NCBI GenBank assembly: GCA_905235565.1
Contig: CAJOLR010000030.1
Location: 1-57,309, forward strand
Direction of reading: 5' to 3'
Length of the DNA: 57,309 nucleotides
Source of the DNA: an uncultured Bacteroidaceae bacterium
GTDB lineage: Bacteria; Bacteroidota; Bacteroidia; Bacteroidales; Bacteroidaceae
This document shows, in pieces, positions 23,381 to 32,612 of the stretch; position 1 is the stretch's first letter; every line of letters begins with the position of its first letter. The position numbers and the translations under genes were made by a program. Below the pieces are notes generated by a model. It saw nothing but the letters and a program-made list of their open reading frames with translations, did not search any database and was not told the DNA's origin.

Positions 23381-25807
23381 TCAGATATTAGCAATACTCA
23401 TTATGTCGGCAAAAACACCTGCGGCGGTAACCGCTGCACCGGCACCGTAGCCCTGAATCATCATGGGATACTCCTTGTAACGCTCGGTTGTGAGCAGGAT
23501 TATGTTGTTGCTGCCCTGCAGGTTGTAGAACGGGTGGTACTTGTTGACCTCGGCCAGCGAAATGCTTGCCTTGCCGTTGTCCAGACGGGCGACAAAACGC
23601 ATGCGCTTGCCCTCCTTCTCTACACGAGCACGACGCTCCTCGAATGCGGCGTCCAGCTTGGGCAGTTTCTTCCAGAACTGGTCGATAGTGCCGTCAAACA
23701 ACTCCTGCGGTATGAACAGGTCGCAATCCACATCCTTCTGCTCAATGGCGTAACCGCTCTCACGGGCCAGGATGACCAGCTTGCGCAGCACATCCTTGCC
23801 AGACAGGTCGATACGCGGATCCGGCTCGCTGTAACCCTTCTCCTTGGCCAGGCGGATGGTCTGGCTCAGAGGAATATCGGCACTCAGGGTGCTGAATATG
23901 AAGTTAAGCGTACCGCTAACCACAGCCTCGATCTTAAGGATATGGTCACCACTGTTTATCAGGTCGTTGATGGTGTTGATGACCGGCAGGCCTGCGCCCA
24001 CGTTGGTCTCAAACAGGAACTTGACACCGCGACGGCGTGCAATATGCTTGAGTTCGGCATACTTTTCATACTCCGACGATGCGGCAATCTTGTTTGCTGC
24101 CACCACCGAAATGTTATGATCCAGGAAATCACGGTAAAGTCCGGCCACATCGGCACTGGCGGTGCAATCCACAAATACCGAGTTGAATATGTTCATGCCG
24201 ATGACCTCGTCATGCAGTATCTTGGGGCTGCTTGCGGGTGCCTTCTCCAACTCCTCGCGGTAGTTGTCCAGGTTGATGCCCTCGCGGCAGAACATTGCCT
24301 TGCTGCCGCGTGCGATACCAACCACATTCAGTTTGAGGCCGCGCTCCTGCATCAGTTTCTCGCGCTGTCCGCGGATCTGCTCCAGCAGACTGCTGCCCAC
24401 GGTACCCACACCGCAAATAAAAAGGTTGAGAACCTGATACTCGGACAGGAAGAACGAGTCATGGATTACGTTGAGTGACTTGCGTAGCGAACTCTTCTGC
24501 CCCACAAATGATATGTTGGTCTCGGATGCACCCTGAGCGCAGGCAATCACGTTGATACCGTTTCGGCCCAGCACACTGAACAGTTTACCTGCAATACCCG
24601 GGCTGCGTTTCATGTTCTCACCCACAATGGCCACGGTTGCAAGGTCCATCTCGGCCGATATGGGGAAAATGGCGCCCAGCGAAATCTCCTTGCTGAACTC
24701 CCGGTTCAGGAGCTCGCACGCCAGCGCTGCATCCTCATTCTGTACACCTATTGATGTACTGTTCTCGGACGATGCCTGTGACACCAGGAACACGCTGATG
24801 CCGTTCTCGGCCAGTGTCTTGAATATGCGGTAGTTAACACCAATCACACCCACCATACCCAAGCCGCGCATGGTGATAAGGGCGGTGTTGCCTATGCTTG
24901 ATATACCCTTGATGGCCTTGGTTCCGGCGGGGAGTTCGTTCACAATCTCCGTGCCGCGGGCCGTCGGGTTGAATGTATTCTTTATCAGTATTGGGATGTT
25001 CTTCTGGCAGACCGGATAGATGGTAGGCGGATAGACCACCTTGGCGCCGAAGTTGCACAGCTCCATCGCCTCCACGTAACTCAGCTCATCGATGGTGTAT
25101 GCGGTCGATATCACGCGGGGATCGGCCGTCATGAATCCGTCCACATCGGTCCAAATCTCCAGCACGCTGGCATCCAGTGCGGCTGCCAGAAGTGATGCGG
25201 TGTAGTCCGATCCTCCTCGGCCCAGGTTGGTTATCTCACCCGTCTGGGCATCGGCCGATATGAATCCGGGGGCCAGGGCCTTGTGAGGCATATCCTTGAA
25301 TGTCTCGCGGATAAGGCGGTAGGTAAGGTCGCTGTCTATGGAATGGTTGTGGCCGTTGTGCTCGGTCTTGATAAAGTCACGCGAGTCGTAGAGCTTGATA
25401 TCATCTATGAGCTGCGCCACAATCTGTGATGACAGGCGCTCGCCGTAACTTACAATGGTATCCATGGTCTTGTCCGACAGGTCGTGCAGCAGATACAGAC
25501 CCTGCATGATCTCCTTGAGTTCACCAAAGAGCTTGCGAACCTGATTGAATGCCTTGCGGCGACGCTCGGGCGCCACCACATCATGTATCATCTGCTCATG
25601 ACGTGCCAGCATAGCCTCGGTCTCAGCCTCATACTGACGCTCGCCACGGGCTGCCATTTTGGCCGTAGCAATAAGTTTGTCAGTAATTCCGCCCAGAGCC
25701 GAAACCACTACTATCACATCATCCTGTTGTAACTCTACAATCTGTTTAAGGTTGGTGATGCTCTCCTTGGACCCCACGGACGAGCCACCGAATTTAAGTA
25801 CTTTCAC
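23381..25807 (-). CDS. thrA: Bifunctional aspartokinase / homoserine dehydrogenase
   Basis: The 808-residue protein has an aspartokinase domain (KFGGSSVGSKESI, GRGGSDYTASLLA) with two ACT domains near 310-450 and a homoserine dehydrogenase domain from about 460 (FICGVGTVGSSLLEQI, VVAANKIAAS, SGTLNFIFS, GYSEPDPRIDLSGKDV). It phosphorylates aspartate and later reduces aspartate semialdehyde, with threonine feedback expected through the ACT domains. It is first in the thr operon with a good promoter 24 bases upstream of the ATG and a very short 5' leader with no attenuator seen. Confidence 0.97.
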   Translation of the reverse strand: MKVLKFGGSSVGSKESITNLKQIVELQQDDVIVVVSALGGITDKLIATAKMAARGERQYEAETEAMLARHEQMIHDVVAPERRRKAFNQVRKLFGELKEIMQGLYLLHDLSDKTMDTIVSYGERLSSQIVAQLIDDIKLYDSRDFIKTEHNGHNHSIDSDLTYRLIRETFKDMPHKALAPGFISADAQTGEITNLGRGGSDYTASLLAAALDASVLEIWTDVDGFMTADPRVISTAYTIDELSYVEAMELCNFGAKVVYPPTIYPVCQKNIPILIKNTFNPTARGTEIVNELPAGTKAIKGISSIGNTALITMRGLGMVGVIGVNYRIFKTLAENGISVFLVSQASSENSTSIGVQNEDAALACELLNREFSKEISLGAIFPISAEMDLATVAIVGENMKRSPGIAGKLFSVLGRNGINVIACAQGASETNISFVGQKSSLRKSLNVIHDSFFLSEYQVLNLFICGVGTVGSSLLEQIRGQREKLMQERGLKLNVVGIARGSKAMFCREGINLDNYREELEKAPASSPKILHDEVIGMNIFNSVFVDCTASADVAGLYRDFLDHNISVVAANKIAASSEYEKYAELKHIARRRGVKFLFETNVGAGLPVINTINDLINSGDHILKIEAVVSGTLNFIFSTLSADIPLSQTIRLAKEKGYSEPDPRIDLSGKDVLRKLVILARESGYAIEQKDVDCDLFIPQELFDGTIDQFWKKLPKLDAAFEERRARVEKEGKRMRFVARLDNGKASISLAEVNKYHPFYNLQGSNNIILLTTERYKEYPMMIQGYGAGAAVTAAGVFADIMSIANI

Positions 25808-25830
25808 AGTAGCAACGTTTTTTCAAACTG

Positions 25831-25838
25831 CAAAAATA
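25831..25838 (-). promoter_or_regulatory. Promoter -7 box of the thr operon
   Basis: TATTTTTG on the minus strand fits TAnnTTTG and lies 23 bases before the thrA ATG. The -33 box is only a weak TTG. The leader is too short for attenuation. Confidence 0.55.
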
Positions 25839-25865
25839 CTGCTTTTCATGCAAAACTTCTGCAAT

Positions 25866-26693
25866 TTAGGGGGAGAAGTTAAGGGATATGGTCTTGCTCT
25901 CCTGCGGATCATTCATGGCCTCATACACCGCGCCTACTGCCGCGGCACCCATACCGGCCCTGTTTCCTGCCGCATTCTTGCCCAGCACATCCTGGAACGA
26001 TGCAAAACAGACAAACGGCTTGCGCTCATTTACGTAATTGAACTCTCGGTCATCCTGTTTCTGGCAGAACTGCCAGCCATCAAAATCCTTATGGGTAGCC
26101 AGATCCTCCTCCCAGGCGGTCTTGACCGCAGGCTTGAAAGTAAGCACCAGTACCTTGGTCCACCCCATCCGCAGTGACAGCTGATATGTGGTGAACGTCT
26201 TGCCAAAACGCATCTTGGCGTTCCAGAGGAAATGCGGAATGAGCCCTCGGTTTGCAGGGTCTTTTACAAAAGCCTTAAAGTATGCCGATGTCTTGATGAC
26301 CGCCTCCTCCTGTTCCGGCCGCATAGGGAATGAGTAGGTCCTGCTAATTATGGTTTCATGACCTTCTACAGCCGATGCAATAGCCCTTTCCACGGTTTGG
26401 GCATCGGTCACAAACCACTCTCCCTCCGGGTTACGGACGTGATTCCTGCGCAGTATCTTATGTATCAGATGGTCATCAAATGATGTACCGTCCTTGCGCA
26501 TTGCCGGCCGCATGAGCACAATCCTATACCTGATGCTCCCTGTCTGGTTCTGCTCCCGCACACGGGTCTCCACATCACGAGTGGTATAGCCCACCTTAAG
26601 CATTCCGTCATGAGCCGGAACACCAATATGCTCGTATGCATAAATCATAGGGGTCTCAGCGACCTTCTCCCTGAGCAAATCAGTAGCTGCCAT
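25866..26693 (-). pseudogene. GIY-YIG-type nuclease/helicase gene remnant
   Basis: The 275-residue ORF has an N-terminal T5orf172/GIY-YIG-like segment (IYAYEHIGV, LKVGYTTRDVETRVREQ) and the start of a superfamily 2 helicase (SFPMRPEQEEAV, motif I NAKMRFGKTFTTYQLS, VLVLTFKPAVKTAWEED). Intact relatives as I remember them are about 1000 residues. Here similarity breaks near FASFQDVLGKN, and the last 30 residues (EAMNDPQESKTISLN) look like a later part of such a helicase, so a large internal deletion plus loss of the 3' end is likely. ATG 26691-26693 is the first ATG in frame. It lies between the thr operon and an IS element and is probably non-functional. Confidence 0.65.
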
Positions 26694-26795
26694 ATCCTTT
26701 TTAAAGTTATGGCACGACTCTAAAAACAATAAAACTTACTGGATTCCTGCCAGATAAAGAACAATCTGTTTCTTCAGTTCAGGAATGTCCTTTTT

Positions 26796-28499
26796 CCTGT
26801 TTTCCGCAATGGGACACCCATTTCATCAGTTAGCTGAGATGATGTCGAGGAGTTCCGTGACTTCGGGCTGCTCCTTGGTGTGGAGAAGGACGGACTTTCG
26901 CTTGCCGTCGTAAGGGTTGACGTAGTTTGGTATATCTTCTCCGCCAGGAAGCGTGCTCTGTCCAGCGATATCCCGGATCCGGCGGCCTTAAGGATACGTT
27001 CCAACTCCAACATGATCGTATATGCGACGAAGCATATGCAGACGTGGGCCTCGATTCTGTTGAAGAGCCGGTGGTACATCGGGCGGATGTCCTGGTCGGT
27101 CTTGCAGAAGCGGAAGGCCCTCTCTATCATAAACAGGTATCCGTACTCCTCGATGACTCTGTTGTCTGGCAAAGAACTGTTGGTCGTGTATCCCTTGTAC
27201 CCGTCCAGTCGTTCGTCTTTTGCGACCTTATCATAGTCAATCTTGATGGTGGCATCCCCTGACATCGTGAGGAAACGGTTGTAACCTCGGTTATTCAGCT
27301 TATCCTTTGTGAGTTTGTCGCTCCTGAAGCGCTTTTCAAGCCGTTTGAGGCCTCTTTCACGGTCTGCGGCATTCTTCCTGGCCCGGGCTTCGCTCATCGT
27401 CACGACCATACGCCTGGTCTCGGTGATCTGGATGCTGGTGCTCTGCCCATTGGACAACCCCAGTCCGGCCACTCGCTCCTTGAACTCCTCGCTCTGGGAT
27501 CGTATTCTTGCTCCAAGGATATACTCGTAGCCCCCTTGCTCGAGGTCTTGAATATTCTCCTTGCTTAGGAGGCCGGCATCAGCCACGACGATGGGCTTGG
27601 GGAAGCCGAAGCGCCTTTGCAACTTCTCGATGATGGGGATCATCGTGTGACCTTCGTAGGTGTTGCCAGGATGGATTTCATAGCCGATGGGATTGCCCCC
27701 TGGGCCCACCAGAAGGCCGAGAACCACCTGCGGATTGGCATTCTTGCCATCCTTGGACCAGCCGGGAATGCGGAAATCGTCCTCGCGGGACTCGAAGTAC
27801 ATCGTGGTCGTGTCGTAGAAGACCACGGCGACAGTCCCGCCAAGGACACGCCTGGTCTGTTCGTAGGTTACCTGTTCGACATCGTGCTTGACATCGTATA
27901 ACTTCGCCTTCCGTTTGCCTTCCGGCCTCCAGCAGAGCTCGTCCAGATAACGGTATATCTTGTCCTCGTCGTAATACTTGTTCATGAAGTAAGCCATATA
28001 GCGCAGCGTCTTGAGCTTGCTCCCGGGCCTGTACAAGCGTGTCACCACAAGGCTTTTGAAGATGTCGTTGTCGGAAGTGCGGACAGCTCCGAACCCGATC
28101 TTGTCGAACAGGCGACCATAAACGAGGTCCGGCCCCACCAGCCGCAACTGGTCCTGGCCGATACCTGCCATGATGGCATCGTACTCGGCGGCGCCGTCGG
28201 GCGCAAACAGGGCCTCACCAAACTCGTGCTCGTCCGCCCACTGGCGGGCCTTCTGCTCAAGTTTGACAAGAACGCCTTCGTCACGGCTACTACCGAAGGA
28301 CTTCTGGACACGATACTTGCCGTCAACCTTGGAGATAACCTGTACGGATGTGGTCCCACTCCTGTTATGCTTACGCCGGACAAACATGATACTAAGGTAG
28401 CGATTTGTCGCGGGACACCCAAATTCAGAAAACAATCAGCCTCTCACGGTGCTGTAGGGCCGATTTCATTCAAAGAACTGAAAATGTGCGGAAAACAGG
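26796..28499 (-). mobile_element. IS1634-type insertion sequence
   Basis: The element of about 1.7 kb contains one transposase gene and is bounded by inverted copies of a 12-base end: CCTGTTTTCCGC at 26796-26807 and GCGGAAAACAGG at 28488-28499. A second copy of the right end lies directly outside at 28503-28514. GGGACACCC also occurs just inside both ends (26811 and 28413). No target duplication was found. Family assignment comes from the transposase. Confidence 0.7.
26826..28387 (-). pseudogene. IS1634-family transposase with C-terminal frameshift
   Basis: The transposase starts at ATG 28385-28387 (MFVRRKHNRSGTTSVQV). It shows a DDE layout: FYDTTTMYFES, VVADAGLLS and the IERAFRFCKTDQDIRPMYH segment, with GYKGYTTN before it, all typical of IS1634-type (IS4 group) transposases of about 550 residues. 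After AEKIYQ the original frame (YVNPYDGKRKSVLLHTKEQ, ending with TGA 26826-26828) is found one base off. A run of three A (minus strand, near 26926) has probably lost one base. The shifted frame runs on to 26774, past the element's end. The catalytic core is intact; only about 37 terminal residues change, so activity is uncertain. Confidence 0.8.
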
Positions 28500-28515
28500 T
28501 GTGCGGAAAACAGGA

Positions 28516-28901
28516 GATGAGTCAAACTTTAGTCGAAGTTAAAGTTTCATTTAGTCGAACTATAAGACGAAAATAGACAAAATATGTTAGGGACTGTCGC
28601 GAAAAAGAGAAAGTCCCTATATAGCAAATGCTATGTTAGTATGTCTTTACAATATCAATTCTGTTCCGATACTGTACTGCGACTATACTACAAAAAAACA
28701 ATAGATGTCACCAAATGGTCAAAATTACACTCCGCCAAAGTGTCCCACACTCGCCCCCGCCAGAGCCCCCTCCCGGCCCGATGCACGTGGGACACACATC
28801 CCCGTCAGATGAGCCCATTTGTTGCAAAGACTGAAACGGCGGTGATAAATGCAAGTACCGCCGTCATAAAAACTCAATCGCCACTCGCTATGGCAAGAAA
28901 G
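28516..28901. other. Non-coding stretch with several hairpins
   Basis: No credible gene is seen; a 131-codon plus-strand ORF from 28584 has no family features. The stretch holds a direct repeat of TTTAGTCGAA (28528, 28550), a hairpin TAGGGACT/AGTCCCTA (28588-28619), a 9-bp inverted repeat GTGTCCCAC/GTGGGACAC (28740-28748 and 28787-28795) around a C-rich spacer, and ACGGCGGT/ACCGCCGT (28836-28864). The last may end transcription of the lipoprotein gene at 28902. It looks like a scar of past insertions. Confidence 0.5.
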
Positions 28902-29753
28902 TCAATAGTTGAATCTGAACTCGTCAATATAGAGAGCCGAACCGTCACCACCGGTAAAAAAATCGCCAAGTACACTTGATGCAGCTACTATTACCACGTA
29001 CTTGGGAGTCCTGTCATTGCGGTATTCTATATCTATGACAAACTTCTCATAGTCATTCATATAATGGTCAAAAGCCACCCTGCCATATCCTATTATGCCC
29101 GGATCGTTGTCGGTATCCAGGAACTGGCTTTTACCTGAATCTACTATAAACTGCCCGTCCCAGTCGGCCAGGACCACAAAAATGTGCCCGGTGTCAGTTT
29201 CACCCTTCTTGTTTTCATATGGAGATTTGGTCACATCAATCTTTACGGGACGGTAGCAGGCATAACCCTCAAGTGACTTGGGACGTCCGCTGAATGGTAT
29301 GCCCCATTTAAGCGATGCATTCAAGGTTGAAAGGTTTATATCGCCCATCTGTCCTGTAAACAGAGTGCCTGATGCAAGTTTTTTGATAAGAACCAGATTT
29401 ATCAGTCTGGACTGAATCTTAGCTGCACTTTTACCGGATCCTTTCACCGCCACGAACTCCGTTTCAGGCACGCATGTGGGTTTTCCCAGCCCTGATGTAG
29501 TCTTGTTGGGTGAACTCCAGACCGAACGCTCCTCCTGGCTGGCTTCACTCCAGTAACACACATAGGCACTTCCATCCTTACTCCAGTCATCAAAAGACAT
29601 ATTGTACAATTGTCCGGATTCAGTCACCCTTGATACCGAAGACGTATCAGAAGGGTTTTGCGGCTGCTCATCATCAGTCATGTAAATATCATTATTCCAC
29701 TCACCGCAGGAATATAGTGTTGCAATAAGCAACGGCAAGAAAAATCTTTTCAT
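28902..29753 (-). CDS. PCMD-domain lipoprotein
   Basis: The 283-residue protein has a lipoprotein signal peptide (LPLLIATLYSCG, lipobox cysteine at 16). The body has N-terminal WSKDGSAYVCYWSEAS, GKPTCVPETEFVAVKGSG and the end DFFTGGDGSALYIDEFRFNY, the pattern of the putative carbohydrate metabolism domain (PCMD) found in Bacteroidetes surface lipoproteins. It follows the barrel protein by two bases and may be displayed at the cell surface with it. Ligand unknown. Confidence 0.8.
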   Translation of the reverse strand: MKRFFLPLLIATLYSCGEWNNDIYMTDDEQPQNPSDTSSVSRVTESGQLYNMSFDDWSKDGSAYVCYWSEASQEERSVWSSPNKTTSGLGKPTCVPETEFVAVKGSGKSAAKIQSRLINLVLIKKLASGTLFTGQMGDINLSTLNASLKWGIPFSGRPKSLEGYACYRPVKIDVTKSPYENKKGETDTGHIFVVLADWDGQFIVDSGKSQFLDTDNDPGIIGYGRVAFDHYMNDYEKFVIDIEYRNDRTPKYVVIVAASSVLGDFFTGGDGSALYIDEFRFNY

Positions 29754-29755
29754 AA

Positions 29756-30487
29756 TCAGAAATGATATACAATACCGGTCTTAAGTGCCGTTAGAGACGG
29801 TTTGAAACGCACAAAACAATGCCCAATCATAGAATCGCCCGTATCTGTCCCGCTCCCGTCCTGCCAGTTATAACCTATTTCAAACAGGGCCAACGAAAAC
29901 TCAAAAGATATGTTTTGTGTAGCAAATGCACTAATACCGGGATATAATCCTAACATCACTCTGCCCAGATCACTATATGTACCCTCTTTCCTGTCATCGG
30001 CCATCTTGTAGCTCTTGAAATAACCCGTTCGTCCAGACAGACGCCCCTCGGCAAACATTGCAATGATATTTCCTTTAAAAAGAGGCAGATACTGTCTCAT
30101 GGAAACTGAACCGCTCAGTGCCTGACGGAACAGATGACGGTCTGACTCATTGTTACCGAAAAAATCTATAGAGTCAACTGCGGCACGCGTATCGGCATAA
30201 CCAAACGCAACGCCCAGGGAGAGATTGTCTTTAACGAACCATGAACCAGAAGCCGATATGTCAAAATTATTCACATAGCCATCCAGCCCGGAAATAATGT
30301 TGAAAAAATCTGCCCCTTCATCACCGCCGGCGCCCCAATGCTCCCATCCAAAGTGCATACCGGCCGATCTGGTCCCTTTCTCTATAAAAACAGCCTTAGG
30401 ATTACTCATGCCCCGCCCCTGCGCAGACATACTACAGCAAATGCCCCAAAGCATAATCCAAATGACAAACAGTATTTTTCTTATCAT
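29756..30487 (-). CDS. Outer-membrane beta-barrel protein
   Basis: The 243-residue protein has a signal peptide (ILFVIWIMLWGICCSMSAQ), then alternating strands such as SAGMHFGWEHWG, NFDISASGSWFVKDNLSLGVAFGYAD, and a final strand ending in phenylalanine (TGIVYHF), the usual outer-membrane insertion signal. Size suggests an 8- to 10-strand barrel. ATG 30485-30487 is used; the codon before it is GTG. It follows radA by 18 bases and precedes the PCMD lipoprotein by two bases. Confidence 0.75.
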   Translation of the reverse strand: MIRKILFVIWIMLWGICCSMSAQGRGMSNPKAVFIEKGTRSAGMHFGWEHWGAGGDEGADFFNIISGLDGYVNNFDISASGSWFVKDNLSLGVAFGYADTRAAVDSIDFFGNNESDRHLFRQALSGSVSMRQYLPLFKGNIIAMFAEGRLSGRTGYFKSYKMADDRKEGTYSDLGRVMLGLYPGISAFATQNISFEFSLALFEIGYNWQDGSGTDTGDSMIGHCFVRFKPSLTALKTGIVYHF

Positions 30488-30505
30488 CACAATTTTACAA
30501 TTATT

Positions 30506-31912
30506 CTAACCGAAAAGATGCCTGAAAGCCTCCTCCACCTTGGTAACAGGAATAAGGCCGATGCCTAACTGGCGGTTTTCAAGACCATGCATGTTACTCT
30601 TGGGGATTATAATACGCTCAAAGCCCAGCTTGGCAGCCTCCGATATGCGCTGCTCTATACGGCTTACGGGACGAATCTCGCCCGACAGGCCAACTTCGCC
30701 CGTCATGCAGACTGTGCGGTCAACTGCAATGTCTAAACTGCTGGACAGGATGGCGCTGATTACGGCCAGGTCTATTGCGGGGTCACTCACCTTGAGTCCG
30801 CCGGCTATGTTCAGGAACACATCCTTCTGACCCAACTTAAAGCCCACACGTTTCTCCAGTACGGCCAGCAGCATGTTCATGCGTCGCACGTCAAATCCTA
30901 TGGCACTGCGCTGCGGTGTTCCGTAAACGGCGGTGCTGGCTAATGCCTGGACCTCAATCAGGAACGGACGCACACCCTCAATGGTGCAGGCTATCGATAC
31001 GCCGCTCATGCCCTGGTGGCTGTCGGTAAGCAATAGTTCGCTGGGGTTGCTCACTTGCCTCAGGCCTGTCTCCTGCATCTCATATATTCCAAGTTCGGCA
31101 GTGCTGCCAAACCTATTCTTGAAGGGCCTGAGTATGCGGTACAGGTAGTGCTGATCGCCCTCAAACTGCAGCACCGCATCCACTATATGCTCCAGAATCT
31201 TGGGGCCGGCAATCGATCCGTCCTTTGTGATATGGCCGATAAGCAATACCGGAGTTCCGCTCTCCTTGGCAAACTTGAGCAGCGATGCGGCACACTCCCG
31301 CACCTGCGTAATGCTTCCGGCCGATGAATCCACGTACTCGCTGCTTATGGTCTGTATGGAGTCTATCACCAGCAGTTGGGGCTGGACGGCTTTTATCTGT
31401 TCGTAAATCTTTTCAAGTGATGTCTCACACAGAATAAGCAGGTTGTCACTCAACTGATTGCCGCCGGGCGCAGTAGCCAGGCGCCGGGCGCGCATCTTAA
31501 TCTGGCGGGCACTCTCCTCGCCCGATACGTACAGCACCTTAAGGTCCTCAAGGCGCATCACGGTCTGCAGCGTCAGGGTGGATTTGCCTATTCCGGGCTC
31601 GCCTCCCAGCAGCACTATCGAACCCTGCACCAATCCGCCTCCAAGAACGCGGTTCAGTTCCTCATCGTGCATATCGATGCGGGGCTCCATGGTGCTGTCA
31701 ATCTCGCTCAGCGTATGCGGACGGCTCTCATCGGCCTTACCTGTTGCGCTCTTGCGTGCGGCGGCGGTCACGGTCTGAGCGGTGGGTGCCTTTACGGTCA
31801 TCTCCTTCATGGTGTTCCACATGCCGCACGACGGGCACTTGCCGCTCCACTTGGGCGAGTCAAAGCCGCACTCGGAGCATACAAAAACGGTCTTATCCTT
31901 GATTGATGCCAT
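30506..31912 (-). CDS. radA: DNA repair protein RadA
   Basis: The 468-residue protein has an N-terminal four-cysteine zinc finger (CSECGFDSPKWSGKCPSCG), a RecA-like ATPase with Walker A GGEPGIGKST and VLYVSGEES, the RadA-specific KNRFG motif and a C-terminal Lon-protease-like domain. RadA promotes branch migration in recombination. Length is standard. It is followed by the barrel protein gene and preceded by pnuC (three bases), so it is part of a mixed operon. Confidence 0.97.
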   Translation of the reverse strand: MASIKDKTVFVCSECGFDSPKWSGKCPSCGMWNTMKEMTVKAPTAQTVTAAARKSATGKADESRPHTLSEIDSTMEPRIDMHDEELNRVLGGGLVQGSIVLLGGEPGIGKSTLTLQTVMRLEDLKVLYVSGEESARQIKMRARRLATAPGGNQLSDNLLILCETSLEKIYEQIKAVQPQLLVIDSIQTISSEYVDSSAGSITQVRECAASLLKFAKESGTPVLLIGHITKDGSIAGPKILEHIVDAVLQFEGDQHYLYRILRPFKNRFGSTAELGIYEMQETGLRQVSNPSELLLTDSHQGMSGVSIACTIEGVRPFLIEVQALASTAVYGTPQRSAIGFDVRRMNMLLAVLEKRVGFKLGQKDVFLNIAGGLKVSDPAIDLAVISAILSSSLDIAVDRTVCMTGEVGLSGEIRPVSRIEQRISEAAKLGFERIIIPKSNMHGLENRQLGIGLIPVTKVEEAFRHLFG

Positions 31913-31915
31913 ACG

Positions 31916-32602
31916 CTATGACTTTTTTGACATTTTGCTCCACCACACTATTCCGTAGATGGAGTTCATCATGTAGAACACATACTGAACCACCATGATG
32001 GGCGCAAACTGTACGCCGCGGGTGGCCGCAATGGCCCACATCACCAGGTTGGCGCCGTTCACCACTATCCACATGAACCACTGCTCGATGAATGCAAAAG
32101 TGAGCAGGAACTGGGCGCCCACGGCCACGGTCATAGCCAGCGCATCGGACACGGGTTGAGGGTCATCGGTCTTGAGTAACAGGCGGCTTATGCCCCATAC
32201 TGCGGCAGTGCTGAGAACTATCAGCAATGCTCTCTGCGGCCAGGTCATCCAGCGGGTCCTGATGCCTTCGCTGCCGCCGCCCAGCGCACGTTTGCGCCAC
32301 TGGGCCCAGCCCACGAACTGCATCGGCACATTATAGAGCAGGAACAGCGCAGCGTTGGCGTAGAGTCCGCTCTTGAGAGCCATATATCCCTGTATGCAAG
32401 AACCTAAAAATCCGAACAGGAAATTCAGCACGCTGCCCTTGACGCCGAATATCACGCACAGAACACTGCACGTTCCGGCAATAAAACTAAGCACATTGAA
32501 ATCACCTCTGAGTACACTCACCGCCACGCTCACCGTCATGAATCCCAGTATCAGAAACCAGTCCCACCACGTGAACCCTGGTATTTCTATCTTCTTACTC
32601 AT
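31916..32602 (-). CDS. pnuC: Nicotinamide riboside transporter PnuC
   Basis: The 228-residue membrane protein has about seven helices and the PnuC marks FGFLGSCIQGYMAL, YNVPMQFVGWAQWR and WFMWIVVNGANLVMWA. It imports nicotinamide riboside (or a related vitamin such as thiamine in PnuT relatives) for cofactor synthesis. ATG 32600-32602 (MSKKIEIPGFTWWDW) is chosen over upstream in-frame starts that extend into the DUF2461 gene. No riboswitch is visible, so the substrate is not certain. Confidence 0.88.
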   Translation of the reverse strand: MSKKIEIPGFTWWDWFLILGFMTVSVAVSVLRGDFNVLSFIAGTCSVLCVIFGVKGSVLNFLFGFLGSCIQGYMALKSGLYANAALFLLYNVPMQFVGWAQWRKRALGGGSEGIRTRWMTWPQRALLIVLSTAAVWGISRLLLKTDDPQPVSDALAMTVAVGAQFLLTFAFIEQWFMWIVVNGANLVMWAIAATRGVQFAPIMVVQYVFYMMNSIYGIVWWSKMSKKS

Positions 32603-32612
32603 GTCTGCAAAA

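Noticed and set aside
23201-24478. 425-codon plus-strand ORF opposite thrA and the start of apgM
   Set aside because: Both antisense partners are certain genes with conserved motifs; the ORF's composition (His/Leu/Gln-rich) is typical of antisense frames.
28584-28979. 131-codon plus-strand ORF in the region after the IS
   Set aside because: No recognisable domain, runs through several hairpins and overlaps the PCMD lipoprotein gene end.
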